Assembly (NCBI GenBank): GCA_965226805.1
Contig: CBDDDW010000008.1
Span: 1 to 38,559 of the forward strand
Source of the DNA: CBDDDW01 sp965226805
Lineage (GTDB): Bacteria; Chloroflexota; Dehalococcoidia; Lucifugimonadales; JAGWBF01
Length of the DNA stretch: 38,559 nucleotides
Direction: 5' to 3'
Under the pieces are notes generated by a model. It did not search any database, was not told the DNA's origin, and saw nothing but the letters and a program-made list of their open reading frames with translations. Of the stretch, positions 8,740-19,500 are shown piece by piece. Numbering within the stretch: position 1 is the first letter of the stretch; every line of letters starts with the position of its first letter. Position numbers and translations under genes: made by a program.

Positions 8740-9762
8740 GTGACACATCACCCCTTCGACGAAATCCGAGCGGCACTCGCGCGCAGACTTGGCCATGAAC
8801 CCAAAGAAGAGATTTGGGACCGTCTAGTCGACGAGGACTATGTGCGTGAAGTATGGCTGCAAATCGCCGAGATTGACCACCTTGAAAAGAACTACCGTCA
8901 ATTCGCCCGCGTCCCAGATGTCCTCCTCAAGCCGCCGAGGGGTGCTGCTGATTCTGGCCCCCGGCAGATTAGACTCCAGATACTCTCAGACTTGATTGCC
9001 CAACATGCGGCGACTGAGAAAAGCGTGGTCGCTTTTAGGCGGAAGCACCTGACTGAAGGGCTACTCAAGCGTGAAGAGGTTGTTGAATGGATTACAAGGC
9101 AGGCCAAGAAGGATGGTCCGGCCTCCCGCTACCTCAAAGTCCCTGTCCCCGATGGTTACGATCCCATTAGACGTACGGGACGCATGGAACCGCTGCTGAC
9201 CATCTCGGACACTTCCCCCGCGACTCAGATTGAGATAGAACTGCTCTCTTATGCGTCACCTGATGATCAGTGGGTTCGAAGACTCCCCGTTAGGCACGGA
9301 GGCACATTGGACAGTCTCAGGGTGGTGAGCAAGTCGCTGACACGTCGATACACATGGCAGGAAGCTCAGGCTACCACATTCGTTTTGACGGACGTGAGTC
9401 CTCTGTTGTCTAGCTTGCGGGGGGAGATTCGTATGGCGCTTAGCCTGCCGATCTCGAGTCGCATAAACATGGAGATCGATCCGACTCTTACACCCGAAGA
9501 GGTTGCGGAGCAGTACAAGAAGCTCCGAGCTCCCTTGATTGGAGCCCGGTATCGCTCGATGAGCGAGAAGCACCTGAGACTGGCCGAGTTCTACGGAGGC
9601 GACAAACCCGAGGGCACAACCTGGACAGCTCTGATGGATAAGTGGAATCGCAGTCAAGACCGGCGCTGGGGATATAACCGATTTGAGGCTTTCGCCAGAG
9701 ACTGCAAGCAGGCGTGGCAGCGACTGATGGGCCGGGATCTGCTAAAGTTTCCCGAATTGTAA
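8740..9762 (+). CDS. Hypothetical protein, 340 residues
   Basis: The gene starts at GTG 8740 with only a poor SD (TAGG about 12 bases upstream) and ends at TAA 9762. The product is soluble, basic and charged, with no signal peptide, membrane segment or Cys motif. Residues 1-160 look largely helical (for example EIWDRLVDEDYVREVWLQIA). A middle beta-rich part contains LPVRHGGTLDSLRVVSKSL. The C-terminal 90 residues (LTPEEVAEQYKKLRAPLIG onward, with many W and R) are helical and could bind nucleic acid. I do not recognise a family or active site. It pairs divergently with the HEPN-like gene, and the base composition fits a real gene. Confidence 0.6.
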   Translation: MTHHPFDEIRAALARRLGHEPKEEIWDRLVDEDYVREVWLQIAEIDHLEKNYRQFARVPDVLLKPPRGAADSGPRQIRLQILSDLIAQHAATEKSVVAFRRKHLTEGLLKREEVVEWITRQAKKDGPASRYLKVPVPDGYDPIRRTGRMEPLLTISDTSPATQIEIELLSYASPDDQWVRRLPVRHGGTLDSLRVVSKSLTRRYTWQEAQATTFVLTDVSPLLSSLRGEIRMALSLPISSRINMEIDPTLTPEEVAEQYKKLRAPLIGARYRSMSEKHLRLAEFYGGDKPEGTTWTALMDKWNRSQDRRWGYNRFEAFARDCKQAWQRLMGRDLLKFPEL

Positions 9763-10138
9763 TTGGCGGTCGCATGTTTTGCCTGGAGCTTCGCGCTCAT
9801 CTACAGGTAGGCGAAATGTCCGTGGTGCCTCTGCGATGATTGGTCGGTGCATAATCGATCCCAACATACGCTTCGTATACTCACGCCCCGGCAAGTGTTT
9901 CGACAGCGTCAAAGCTAACCGATGACCCCTCCGACAAACCTAACGAGCCCAAGAGTTATCAGGACTGGGCGCGTCAACTGTTGAAACCGCGGGCGAACGT
10001 AAGTGTCCAGCATCTAGCCTTAGGTCCACGGGGGTTCGAACCACGCAGGCTTCGTGAGCAATCGTCGTTGTCAACTGGCTTCAAGTCCAACCGCCCATGT
10101 ATACCTGATCTTTTTGTGTCGATTGAATAACCGATATC
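9763..10138. other. Intergenic stretch without a recognisable gene
   Basis: About 375 bases lie between the unknown gene and the point where recombinase similarity begins (LAQEVTRGM at 10139). Stops occur in all frames and no promoter or hairpin is convincing. The left break of the recombinase lies at its right end, so it may hold an old junction. Confidence 0.45.
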
Positions 10139-11355
10139 CTTGCCCAGGAGGTCACGCGGGGGATGCGCGAGGCCGCTTCCAGAGGCTTCTGGATGACCAC
10201 CTACGCCCCCTACGGCTACAAGCGGGTCCACGTGTCCAGGATGGGGCCGCGAAGCGCCCCATCCTGGAGCTGAACCCGCCCGCCGACGCCGTGGTCAGAC
10301 GGGTCTTCGACATGGTGCTACAGGGCAAGAGCATCCTCGACGTGACCAAGACCCTCAACGCCGAGGGCATCCCAACCACCAACGGCAAGAAGTGGCTCAA
10401 GACCACCATCCACACCATGCTCTCCAACGAAGCCTACACCGGCACTTTGGTCTGGGGAGCCAAAGCCAAGGACGGAGCGCCGCCCGTGCGCGTCGAGGAC
10501 GCACACCCCGCCATCGTCTCCAAGCGGGACTTCCAGAAGGCCAGGAGATTGCTCGGGTCCCGCGCCCCGAAGAAGGTGAACCCCCGCCGCGCCTCCAGCC
10601 CCTACCTGCTCAGCGGCATCGCCAAGTGCGAGACCTGCGGCAAGGCCATGACCGCAGCCGAGGCCAAGAGCGGCAAGTACACCTACTACATCTGCCACTC
10701 CCTGCTCAAGCGGGGCAAGGGAACCTGCAAGACCCCCAGGCTCAACGCCAAGAGCTTCGAGAAGCTCATCGTCAACGAGATCAGGGAGAACGTTCTCACC
10801 GAGTCCAACATCCGAGACCTGGTGAAGCTGCTGGACGAGGAGATGGACGGGGTGGCCCGCGACCAGCGGGAGAGGCTTCAGAACATCGAGGAGGAGCTTG
10901 AGGACGTGAAGAAGCGGCTGGGGCGCATCTGGAACCACATCGAGACGACCGACACCGAGATGGCCGACGCCTCCGACCGCATCAGGGAGCACCGGGAGCG
11001 CAAGGAGAAGCTGGAGATCGCCGCAGAGGAGGCGAGGGCGCTGCTGAAAGAGAGGCGGCAGTTCCTCGACAGCGCCGACACCATCGCCGCCTTCGCCGCC
11101 GAGATGAGCGAGTTCCTCAAGACCAGCGAGTTGACCGAGACCAAAGCCTTCGTCGGCTCCTTCGTCAAGGAGGTCGTGGTCAAGCCCGGCAGGGCCGCCA
11201 TCGTCTACTCCATACCCACGCCGGAGGATTCTCCCATAGGGGGAGCGGACGCCGCAGAGATCGCCCTGAATGGGCGAGTTATGAATTCGGTACGTCATGG
11301 TGGGCGGTACTGGACTCGAACCAGTGACCTCTGCCATGTCAAGGCAGCACTCTAA
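10139..11355 (+). pseudogene. Large serine recombinase, N-terminally truncated and frameshifted
   Basis: Similarity begins abruptly at LAQEVTRGMREAASRGFW, the end of the catalytic-to-recombinase linker. The resolvase domain with its catalytic serine is missing. The frame shifts at a GTGT tract (10232-10235). Removing two bases joins YGYKRVHV to QDGAAKRPILEL. The Recombinase domain follows (ILDVTKTLNAEGIPTTNGKKW, AYTGTLVWG), then a zinc ribbon (CETCGKAM ... CHSLLKRGKGTC) and a long coiled coil (about residues 250-340 of the remaining protein). In intact relatives this enzyme integrates mobile DNA. The reading frame runs on past ALNGRV into sequence antisense to the tRNA-Val gene and stops inside it, so the last residues are probably not protein-derived. 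The loss of the catalytic domain makes it inactive. Confidence 0.85.
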
Positions 11356-11374
11356 CCAACTGAGCTAACCGCCC
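11298..11374 (-). tRNA. trnV: tRNA-Val (anticodon GAC)
   Basis: A 77-base cloverleaf on the minus strand. The acceptor stem is GGGCGGT paired with ACCGCCC, then A and an encoded CCA. The D arm contains AGCTCAGTTGGTTAGAG. The anticodon stem CTGCC/GGCAG carries loop TTGACAT, giving anticodon GAC. The T arm is CTGGTTCGAGTCCAG. All stems pair without mismatch. It reads GUC and GUU valine codons. The 3' half overlaps the end of the recombinase remnant on the other strand, consistent with use as an attachment site. Confidence 0.96.
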
Positions 11375-11493
11375 TCCCTGGAACGCGTAGAGGGACCGGA
11401 CCGGAGATTCTGGGCGAGGATCACGGCCGACGCAAAAAAGCCGACTCCTGAAGAATTTGGGGTAATGTAGTGTAGCAAGAGGGCAGAACACCG

Positions 11494-12501
11494 TCAAGAA
11501 CGCGTTCCCTTCCAGGAGGCGCCGACGAGCTCGGCCAAATCGTCGATGCCGTACTCACCCATGTATGACCGCAGCCCATCGAGGATCTCCAGGGGTGCGG
11601 CCAGACCGGCCAGATTCGCGCTGCCGATCTGGACGGCGGTCGCCCCAGCGATGATGAGCTCCAGCGCATCTCTGGCCGTGAAGATACCCCCGACTCCGAT
11701 GATAGGTATGTCGACGGCTTGCGACGCCTGGTAGACCAGGGCGACCGCAACTGGGCGCAGTGCTGGCCCGGAGATCCCGCCGGTGATGCCGCCGAGAACC
11801 GGCCGTCTCGTTTCCACGTCTATCATCATGGCCGGGATGGTGTTGGTGAGGATGATGGCGTCGGCCCCGGCCCTTGCCACAGCTTGTGCGATAGGCACGA
11901 TATCCGGCACATTGGGGCTCAGCTTGGGGAGCACGGGAAGGGAGGTACCATCTCTCACCCGCGACACGGTCTCGGCCGCGATCTCCGAGCTATGGCTGAA
12001 GTAGGCGCCGTCCTCTATATTGGGACAGCTCAGGTTGAGCTCCAGGGCCGCGACGCCGGGTGTACCTTCGACCATGGCCGCCATGGTGCCGAACTCTTCT
12101 ACCGTCGAGCCGGCCAAGCTCATCAGGACCGGGACGTTCCACGTCTCCCACATCGGAGCGTGCTCGGCCAGGGCCGCTGCTATACCGGGATTGGTCAGGC
12201 CCACGGAGTTAAGGAATATCGACTCTCCAGCCTCACGGGCAACCCTGTAGGAAGTGGGGTACCAGCGGGGTTCCGGATTCCCTTTCCGGGGCTGCATAGT
12301 GACCGTCTTCGCAACTACGGCCCCGATGCGCTGGAAGTCAATGGCTTCGGACGGAGCCCCTCCTTCCTGGAGGAGTCCTCTGCCATAGCCATCATATCCG
12401 AAGGTCCCCGAAGCGATCATGACCGGATTGGCTAGTTTGAGGCCGATCGGGTGACGCGGCGCGATTTCGGTTGACAGCTTAGGTCCGTTAGCAATCCTCA
12501 A
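11494..12501 (-). CDS. pyrD: Dihydroorotate dehydrogenase, class 1B catalytic subunit
   Basis: PyrD oxidises dihydroorotate to orotate with FMN, the fourth step of de novo pyrimidine synthesis. The 335-residue product has the class 1 landmarks NPVMIASGTFGYD, SVGLTNPG and ELNLSCPN. The Cys in LSCPN is the catalytic base of class 1 enzymes, where class 2 has Ser. The phosphate-binding end GPALRPVAV and GVGGI...LELIIAGATAVQIGSA is intact. Class 1B enzymes normally pair with PyrK to pass electrons to NAD+, and no pyrK is in this window. The start is taken as TTG 12501 because similarity needs most of this length, although its SD is poor. The gene lies 20 bases downstream of rpoC on the same strand, so it is probably co-transcribed. 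No clear terminator follows. Confidence 0.93.
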   Translation of the reverse strand: MRIANGPKLSTEIAPRHPIGLKLANPVMIASGTFGYDGYGRGLLQEGGAPSEAIDFQRIGAVVAKTVTMQPRKGNPEPRWYPTSYRVAREAGESIFLNSVGLTNPGIAAALAEHAPMWETWNVPVLMSLAGSTVEEFGTMAAMVEGTPGVAALELNLSCPNIEDGAYFSHSSEIAAETVSRVRDGTSLPVLPKLSPNVPDIVPIAQAVARAGADAIILTNTIPAMMIDVETRRPVLGGITGGISGPALRPVAVALVYQASQAVDIPIIGVGGIFTARDALELIIAGATAVQIGSANLAGLAAPLEILDGLRSYMGEYGIDDLAELVGASWKGTRS

Positions 12502-12521
12502 CGGTAGCCCAGCCCACGGTC

Positions 12522-15500
12522 TTACTCTACACCGGTTTCTGGGGAGGCTTCCTCTTCGGGCTCGGACTCATGCCCATTTTCGTGGCCGTTGGAGGAGGGA
12601 GGCCCCGTTATATCCAACCAGGAGCTCGAGAAGCCGTCTTCTTCTGTGGGTTCCATGAGCTGTTTCGCCTCAGAGCCCAGGAAGCTGGACCGCGCCGGTA
12701 TGAGCCTACCGATGATTACGTTCTCCTTGAGTCCCAGCAGCCTGTCCCGGGCTCCGGTCACGGCGGCTTCGGTAAGCACGCGGGTGGTCTCCTGGAAAGA
12801 GGCCGCCGCCAGGAAGCTGTCGGTGAGTAATGATGCCCTGGTAACTCCCAGCAGCACCGACTTGGCGGTGGCCGGCTCGCCACCCTCGGCCAACACCTTC
12901 GCGTTCTTATCCTGGAACTCAAACCGGTCTACGATCTGGCCTGGTATGAACTCGGCGTCGCCTGGGGTGTCCACCTGGACTCGGCGAAGCATCTGCCGCA
13001 GTATAACCTCGATGTGTTTATCGTGAATACTCACGCCCTGGGCGCGGTAGACTCTCTGCACCTCGCCGATCAGATACCGCTGAAGCTCTTCTTTCCCGCG
13101 GATCCTCAGGATATCGTGAGGGTTCAGCGGCCCGCCCGTGAGCGCATCCCCCGCCTTGACGGAATGGCCATCCTCCACCAGGATGTAGGCAGACAAGGGC
13201 ACTATGTGCTCCCGCTCCTCCATGTCGGCCCAAACGATAGCTACTCCCTGGGTCCCAACTTCCACCTTGCCGCTCATATTGGCCACGATATCGGGCGCGC
13301 TCTCCTTCACCTCTGCCTTGGTCTTCCCCTTCTTGCTGGGAGCGGGAAGGGCACGGGCCAGGGAAACTCCGGCCTCTACCTGCTCCCCGTCCTTGACCAG
13401 CAGCTCGAACTTTGGCGGTAAAGGATAGTCCTCCCGATATTCCTCCCTGCTTATTATTCTCAACCTCCGGCCCTCTGTGTCGTCCTCGATGACCACTACA
13501 CCATCTATGTCCGCAAGGACGGCGTAGCCCTTAGGTACCCTCGCCTCGAAGAGTTCTTCAACCCGGGGCAGGCCGCTGGTAATGTCCAGGCCCGCGACGC
13601 CACCAGTGTGGAAGGTCCGCATGGTTAGCTGGGTACCAGGCTCACCGATGCTCTGGGCAGCGATGATGCCGACGGCTTCATTCAAATCCACCAGCAGCCC
13701 GGTGGCGGGTATGCGGCCGTAGCACAGCTGGCAGATTCCCCGGCGGGCCACACAGGCAAGGGCAGACCGGCTGAACACCTCTGTGATACCAGCCCCAATT
13801 ATGGCCTCGACTTTGGCTTCAACTATCTCCTCGCCGGCATCCACGATGATCTCGCCGGTGGCTGGGTTTGCTACCGGGGCGGGGACTATCCTCCCCAGAA
13901 TGCTCTCCTCAATGGGAGAGACCAGTGGGTCGTCGGGGGCCGCTTTGAGCCATATGCCGTCAGTGGTGCCACAATCGTCCTCGAGGATTATTACTTCCTG
14001 AGAGACATCTATGAGCCTCCGGGTTAGATAACCGCTGTCCGCAGTCCTCAGAGCGGTATCAGCGAGTCCCTTCCTCGCTCCGTGGGTGGATATGAAGTAC
14101 TCGAGGGCTGTCAGGCCTTCACGGAAGCTGGACTTGATGGGCAGGTCTATGATACGGCCCTTAGGATCACTCATTAGGCCGCGCATTCCGGCCATCTGCT
14201 TGATTTGCGCGATATTCCCCTTCGCCCCGGACACCGCCATTAACGCGACGCCCCCATAGTTGGCCAGATCCTCCTTAACTATGTCCTCCATCTGATCACT
14301 TGCCTGCGTCCAGGTAGCCACCGTGCGGACGTACCGCTCCTCCTCTGTGACAAGCCCCTGCATATACTGTTCCTCGTATTCCTCCACCTGCCGGTTGGCT
14401 TCTTGGATGATCTGCTCTTTCTTAGGCGACACCTGTATGTCGTTGATCGCCATGGTTATACCCGAGACGGTCGCATAATGGAACCCAAGGGCCTTGATTC
14501 TGTCGAGAACGGCGGCCGCCTGCTCGTTGCCCAGCTCCCTGTAGCACTCGCCCGTGAGATCCTTCAGTGCGGCCTTGTCCATAAGCTGGTTCTTGAACCC
14601 AAGCTCGGGCAGGAGCTCCTCGTTGAAGATCATGCGCCCCAGTGTTGTCTTAAGCCAACCGTTGGCCTGGGTGGTGTCCCGGAATTCGACCTCCGCCCGA
14701 AGATTCAGACGGTTATCCTCATATGCCATGCGGGCTTCGTCGACATCAATGAACTTGCCTCCGGTCCCGGCCGCCCTGGGCTCCAGGTCCGTTAGGTAGT
14801 AGCAACCCAGCACCATGTCCAGCGTCGGGGCCACCAGCGGCTCACCAGAGGCCGGAGACAGCATGCTGTGCACACTGAGCATCGTATTCTTGGCTTCCAG
14901 GACGGCCATCCGCGAAAGAGGCACGTGGACCGCCATCTGGTCGCCATCGAAATCGGCGTTGAACGCGGAGCACACGAGAGGATGTATCTGTATAGCGCTG
15001 CCCTCGATCAGCACCGGCATAAAGGCCTGTATCCCAAGGCGGTGGAGCGTGGGTGCCCGGTTCAGCAGGACTGGGCGGTCTTTGATGACATCCTCGAGGA
15101 TGTCCCACACCTCGGGGCTCGTCCTCTCCACCATCCTCTTGGCACTCTTGATGTTGGCTGCAATACCCAGTAACACAAGCTTGTGCATGACGAAGGGCTT
15201 GAACAGCTCCAATGCCATGCGCTTGGGAAGCCCGCACTGATGAAGCTGTAGCTCCGGGCCAACCACAATCACAGAGCGGCCACTGTAATCAACACGCTTC
15301 CCCAGAAGGTTTTGCCGGAAACGCCCCTGCTTCCCTCGCAGTAAGTCGGAGAGGGACTTTAGCTTGTGGTTGTGGCTCCCCTGGATGGGCCTTCCCCTAC
15401 GCCCATTATCTATGAGCGCATCCACGGCCTCCTGAAGCATCCTATTCTCGTTGCGGACTATGATCTCCGGCGCACCCAGGTCCAGCAGCCTCTTCAAGCG

Positions 15501-16565
15501 ATTGTTCCTGTTTATCACACGCCTATAAAGGTCATTGAGGTCGCTAGTAGCGAACCTGCCGCCATCGAGCTGGACCATCGGCCTGAGGTCCGGGGGCAGA
15601 ACAGGCAATACGCCAAGGACCATCCACTCGGGTTTGTTGCTGCTCCTCCTGAACGCCTCCACTACCCGCAGCCGCTTTATTGCCTTCTTCCGGCGCTGGC
15701 CGGAGGTCGATCGCATCTCGACCAGGAGCTGCTGCCTTAGAGCCTCCAGGTCGGTCTGGCGGAGTATCTCCACTACGCCTTCGGCACCCATCATCGCCTT
15801 GAAGACACTGCCATATTGGTCCTTCAGAGAACGGTAGTGGCTGTCCGCGATAAGCTTACACGGGCGGAGGTCCTCCAACTCGTCAATGGTCGCTTGCATC
15901 TCTCCATGAAGTTTTCCTTCGGTCGCAATCAGCGCCTCCCTCATGGCTCCTATCTCAACCTCGGTGGCGATCTTCTCCTGCTCAAGCTCATCTTCGTTCT
16001 TGGAGTCCGAGGAGGCCTCGAAGCGTTGCCTTATCTCGCTGATCTCGGCTTCATTCGCCTCCCTTCCCTTTTCCACCCCCTCGTCGTACTTCTGCTGCTC
16101 CTCCTCTATCCCCCTTTGGCGTGCCTCTTCGTCTACGGAAACGACGATATGCTGGGCAAAGTAGAGTACCCGCTCCAGGTTCCTGGGAGACAGGTCCAAC
16201 AGGAGTCCAAGGCGGCTGGGAGTACCTTTGCTGAACCAAATGTGGGCTACAGGGGTGGCCAGGTTGATGTGGGCCATGCGTTCCCTTCGCACCTTGGACC
16301 GGGTTACCTCGACGCCGCACCTATCGCACACGACGCCCCTGTAGCGAATCCGCTTGTATTTCCCGCAGAAACACTCCCAGTCCTTGGTGGGCCCGAAGAT
16401 GCGCTCGCAGAAGAGCCCGTCCTTCTCCGGCCGCAGGGTGCGGTAGTTTATGGTTTCAGGCTTGGTGACCTCGCCGTGGGACCAACTTCGAATCTGCTCG
16501 GGAGAAGCAATGGAGATCCTGATCGCATTAAAGCTGGTCGCCTGAGTTTCCGTCCTGTCCGGCAT
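12522..16565 (-). CDS. rpoC: DNA-directed RNA polymerase beta' subunit
   Basis: This is the 1347-residue beta' subunit, the half of the polymerase clamp that holds the catalytic magnesium. The N-terminal zinc ribbon is visible (CFCGKY ... CDRCGVEV, about residues 70-90). The active-site loop NADFDGDQMAVH provides the three catalytic aspartates. The second zinc site (CVARRGICQLCYGR) and the trigger-loop region (QSIGEPGTQLTMRTFHTGG) are present. A charged helical insertion (EEEQQKYDEGVEKGREANEA) lies near residues 150-230, where other phyla vary. The C-terminus is an acidic tail. ATG 16565 is preceded by GGAGAGAGG. It follows rpoB by 26 bases in the same operon. Nothing suggests damage. Confidence 0.98.
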   Translation of the reverse strand: MPDRTETQATSFNAIRISIASPEQIRSWSHGEVTKPETINYRTLRPEKDGLFCERIFGPTKDWECFCGKYKRIRYRGVVCDRCGVEVTRSKVRRERMAHINLATPVAHIWFSKGTPSRLGLLLDLSPRNLERVLYFAQHIVVSVDEEARQRGIEEEQQKYDEGVEKGREANEAEISEIRQRFEASSDSKNEDELEQEKIATEVEIGAMREALIATEGKLHGEMQATIDELEDLRPCKLIADSHYRSLKDQYGSVFKAMMGAEGVVEILRQTDLEALRQQLLVEMRSTSGQRRKKAIKRLRVVEAFRRSSNKPEWMVLGVLPVLPPDLRPMVQLDGGRFATSDLNDLYRRVINRNNRLKRLLDLGAPEIIVRNENRMLQEAVDALIDNGRRGRPIQGSHNHKLKSLSDLLRGKQGRFRQNLLGKRVDYSGRSVIVVGPELQLHQCGLPKRMALELFKPFVMHKLVLLGIAANIKSAKRMVERTSPEVWDILEDVIKDRPVLLNRAPTLHRLGIQAFMPVLIEGSAIQIHPLVCSAFNADFDGDQMAVHVPLSRMAVLEAKNTMLSVHSMLSPASGEPLVAPTLDMVLGCYYLTDLEPRAAGTGGKFIDVDEARMAYEDNRLNLRAEVEFRDTTQANGWLKTTLGRMIFNEELLPELGFKNQLMDKAALKDLTGECYRELGNEQAAAVLDRIKALGFHYATVSGITMAINDIQVSPKKEQIIQEANRQVEEYEEQYMQGLVTEEERYVRTVATWTQASDQMEDIVKEDLANYGGVALMAVSGAKGNIAQIKQMAGMRGLMSDPKGRIIDLPIKSSFREGLTALEYFISTHGARKGLADTALRTADSGYLTRRLIDVSQEVIILEDDCGTTDGIWLKAAPDDPLVSPIEESILGRIVPAPVANPATGEIIVDAGEEIVEAKVEAIIGAGITEVFSRSALACVARRGICQLCYGRIPATGLLVDLNEAVGIIAAQSIGEPGTQLTMRTFHTGGVAGLDITSGLPRVEELFEARVPKGYAVLADIDGVVVIEDDTEGRRLRIISREEYREDYPLPPKFELLVKDGEQVEAGVSLARALPAPSKKGKTKAEVKESAPDIVANMSGKVEVGTQGVAIVWADMEEREHIVPLSAYILVEDGHSVKAGDALTGGPLNPHDILRIRGKEELQRYLIGEVQRVYRAQGVSIHDKHIEVILRQMLRRVQVDTPGDAEFIPGQIVDRFEFQDKNAKVLAEGGEPATAKSVLLGVTRASLLTDSFLAAASFQETTRVLTEAAVTGARDRLLGLKENVIIGRLIPARSSFLGSEAKQLMEPTEEDGFSSSWLDITGPPSSNGHENGHESEPEEEASPETGVE

Positions 16566-16591
16566 ATTTACCCTCTCTCCTGTTTCTGTTT

Positions 16592-19500
16592 CTAGATGAG
16601 TTCCTCGATCTCCATCTCCGTGATGTCTCTAGGAATCGGAACCCGCTCCTCCTCATTCAGCAGCTCCACCGCTAACCCCAGACTCTGAAGCTCTTTGAGG
16701 AGCACGTTAAAGGACTCGGGCACACCAGGCTGGACTACGTCCTCGCCTTTCACTATGGCTTCATAGGTCTTGACCCGTCCCGCCACATCGTCGGATTTGA
16801 CGGTAAGGACCTCTTGTAGGTTGTAGGCGGCGCCGTATGCTTCCAGAGCCCACACTTCCATCTCTCCGAACCTCTGCCCGCCAAACTGAGCCTTGCCTCC
16901 CAGGGGCTGCTGAGTGATCAGGGAGTAGGGTCCGGTGGATCGGGCGTGTATCTTGTCCTCTACAAGGTGTATCAGCTTGAGCATGTATATGTATCCCACG
17001 GATACCGGTTGATGGAAGGGCTCGCCGGTGCGGCCATCGAAAAGTACTACCTTCCCGAACAGGGGAGGGGCTAATTTCTCTTCCCGGTGAAGCCTCATGG
17101 TCTCCTCTCTCATTTCTTCTATGCTGAGGGCTGAGATATCCACTCCGGCCTCTTCCTCCATCCAGATCTTGAGACCTGCGTCTCGGGCCTTACCTGGGCT
17201 GGCGTCGTCATAGATCTCTTTGGCGCTGTATCCCCGCTCGGCCAGCCATTTCTCCGCCTTCTCCATGTCGATGGACGCCCCGCTGGCAGAAGGAGCGGGG
17301 TCGATCGCCCCGGACTTCTGGGCGAACCAGACCCGGGCGAGGGAGTCTTCTATGGAAACGTCCTTGGCGCCGTCGAACACCGGTGTGACAGCGCGGAAGT
17401 TGAGGTGCCTGGCCGCCCAGCCCAGATGGGTCTCCAGAACCTGACCCAGGTTCATCCGGGATGGCACTCCCAGGGGGTTAAGGATTATGTCGATGTGAGT
17501 GCCATCCTCCAGGAAGGGCATGTCCTCCACGGGGAGTATCCGGGCAATCACCCCCTTGTTCCCGTGTCTCCCAGCCATTTTGTCACCGATCGATACCTTG
17601 CGGGTCTGGGCGACCCACACTCTGACCGCTTCGTTGACCCCGGGTGGGAGCTCGTCCTTGTTTGCTCGACCCAGGACCTTTACGTCTATCACCTTCCCCC
17701 GCTCACCGTGAGGCACCCTGAGGGAAGTGTCCTTCACATCCCGAGATTTCTCTCCGAATATGGCTCTGAGGAGCTTTTCCTCCGCGGTGAGCTCTGTCTC
17801 GCCCTTAGGCGTAACTTTGCCCACCAGGACGTCGCCCGGCCCTACCTCGGCCCCTGTTCGGATGATTCCCAGTTCATCCAGATCACGAAGGCTCTCCTCG
17901 CCGACGTTCGGTATGTCTCGCGTGATCTCTTCCGGACCCAGCTTGGTTTCCCTGGCCTCCATCTCGTATTTCTCTATATGGATCGAGGTGAAGTAATCGT
18001 CCTTGACCAGGCTCTCGCTTATGATCACGGCGTCTTCGTAGTTGTAACCTTCCCAGCTCATGAAGGCCACCAACACGTTCTGGCCGAGGGCAAGATCGCC
18101 ATTGTCCGTAGAGGAACTGTCGGCAAGTATGTCCCCCTTCTTCACCAGATCACCTTTCTGGACCGTCGGGCGCTGGTTGAAGCAGGTGCCTTGATTGGTC
18201 CGAGCGAACTTGCCAATCTTGTGGACGTGCTCGTGTCCTTCATCGTCCACGACAACGACTTGGTCACCGGTTACCGAAGATACGAGACCCGATCTTGGGG
18301 TCTCGATAACCTGGCCACTGTCTCTCGCAACTCGACCCTCGATACCGGTGCCCACGAGGGGCGCCTGGGGCCGCAGCAACGGCACCGACTGACGTTGCAT
18401 GTTGGACCCCATGAGGGCCCGGTTGGCGTCATCATGCTCCAAGAACGGAATGAGCGAGGCGGATACGCTGGTAATCTGCATGGGCGAAACGTCCATGTAG
18501 TCCACCGTGTCCGACAGCTCCTCAGAATATTTTTCCCCGGTTCTGACCTCAACCCGGTCCCGGACAAACTGGTTCTTATCATCCAATAACACGTTGGCCT
18601 GGGCGATGATGAACTTCTCCTCCCGGTCGGCGGAGAGGTACACGATATCTTCGCTCTTGCCTGAAACGAATGGTTTCACCTGAATGTTTCGGGGTGAGAG
18701 AGCGACGACCTCCGCGAGCTTTTTCCCCTTCAGCGTCCTTCCCGCCTTGGCCACCGCAGTGCCCTCATCGTCCAGGATTTCCTCGGCGATGGTGCGGCCG
18801 CCAAGGTCCGGATCATTATGGGGGAGCTCCCTGAGCACCCGGCGATAAGGGGATTCGATGAACCCCATGGGATTTATCCGGGCATAAGTCGACAGCGAGC
18901 TCAGGAGTCCGATGTTGGGACCTTCAGGCGTCTCGATGGGGCAGATCCGCCCATAATGGGAAAAATGGACGTCCCGGACATCGAACCCCGCCCGCTCTCT
19001 GGACAAGCCCCCTGGGCCCAGCGCAGAGAGACGTCGCTTGTGGGTCAATTCCGCCAACGGGTTGGTCTGGTCCATAAACTGGGAAAGCTGTGAACCTCCA
19101 AAGAACTCCCGGACGGCCGCGACTACAGGGCGTATATTTACCAGCGCCTGGGGAGTAGCCTGCTCGGGATCGATCAAAGTCATACGCTCTCTGACCATCC
19201 GCTCCATTCTGAGCAAGCCCACCCTCATCTGGTTCTGCACCAGCTCTCCCACCGACCTCACCCGCCGGTTGCCCAGGTGGTCGATGTCGTCAGTCTTACC
19301 CTCCCCGTTATTCACCTGGATCATGGTACGGAACACGGATACGAGGTCCCTCCTGGTCAGGACTCTGGTGGTGGGGTCCTCGTCCAGACCGAGTCTACTG
19401 TTCAGCTTATAGCGGCCTACCTTGCCCAGGTCGTAGCGGCGAGGCTCAAAGAAAAGGTCGTGGACGAGCGCCCGAGCATTCTCCAGGCTCGGTGGCTCCC

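Noticed and set aside
10031..10045. GGTTCGAACC, suggesting a tRNA fragment or attachment site
   Set aside because: Too short, with no matching stem. It does not match the tRNA-Val 3' end well enough to be called an att copy.
10318..11337. 339-codon minus-strand frame opposite the recombinase
   Set aside because: A shadow frame rich in Gly, Leu and Val with no recognisable domain. The sense strand carries clear recombinase motifs.
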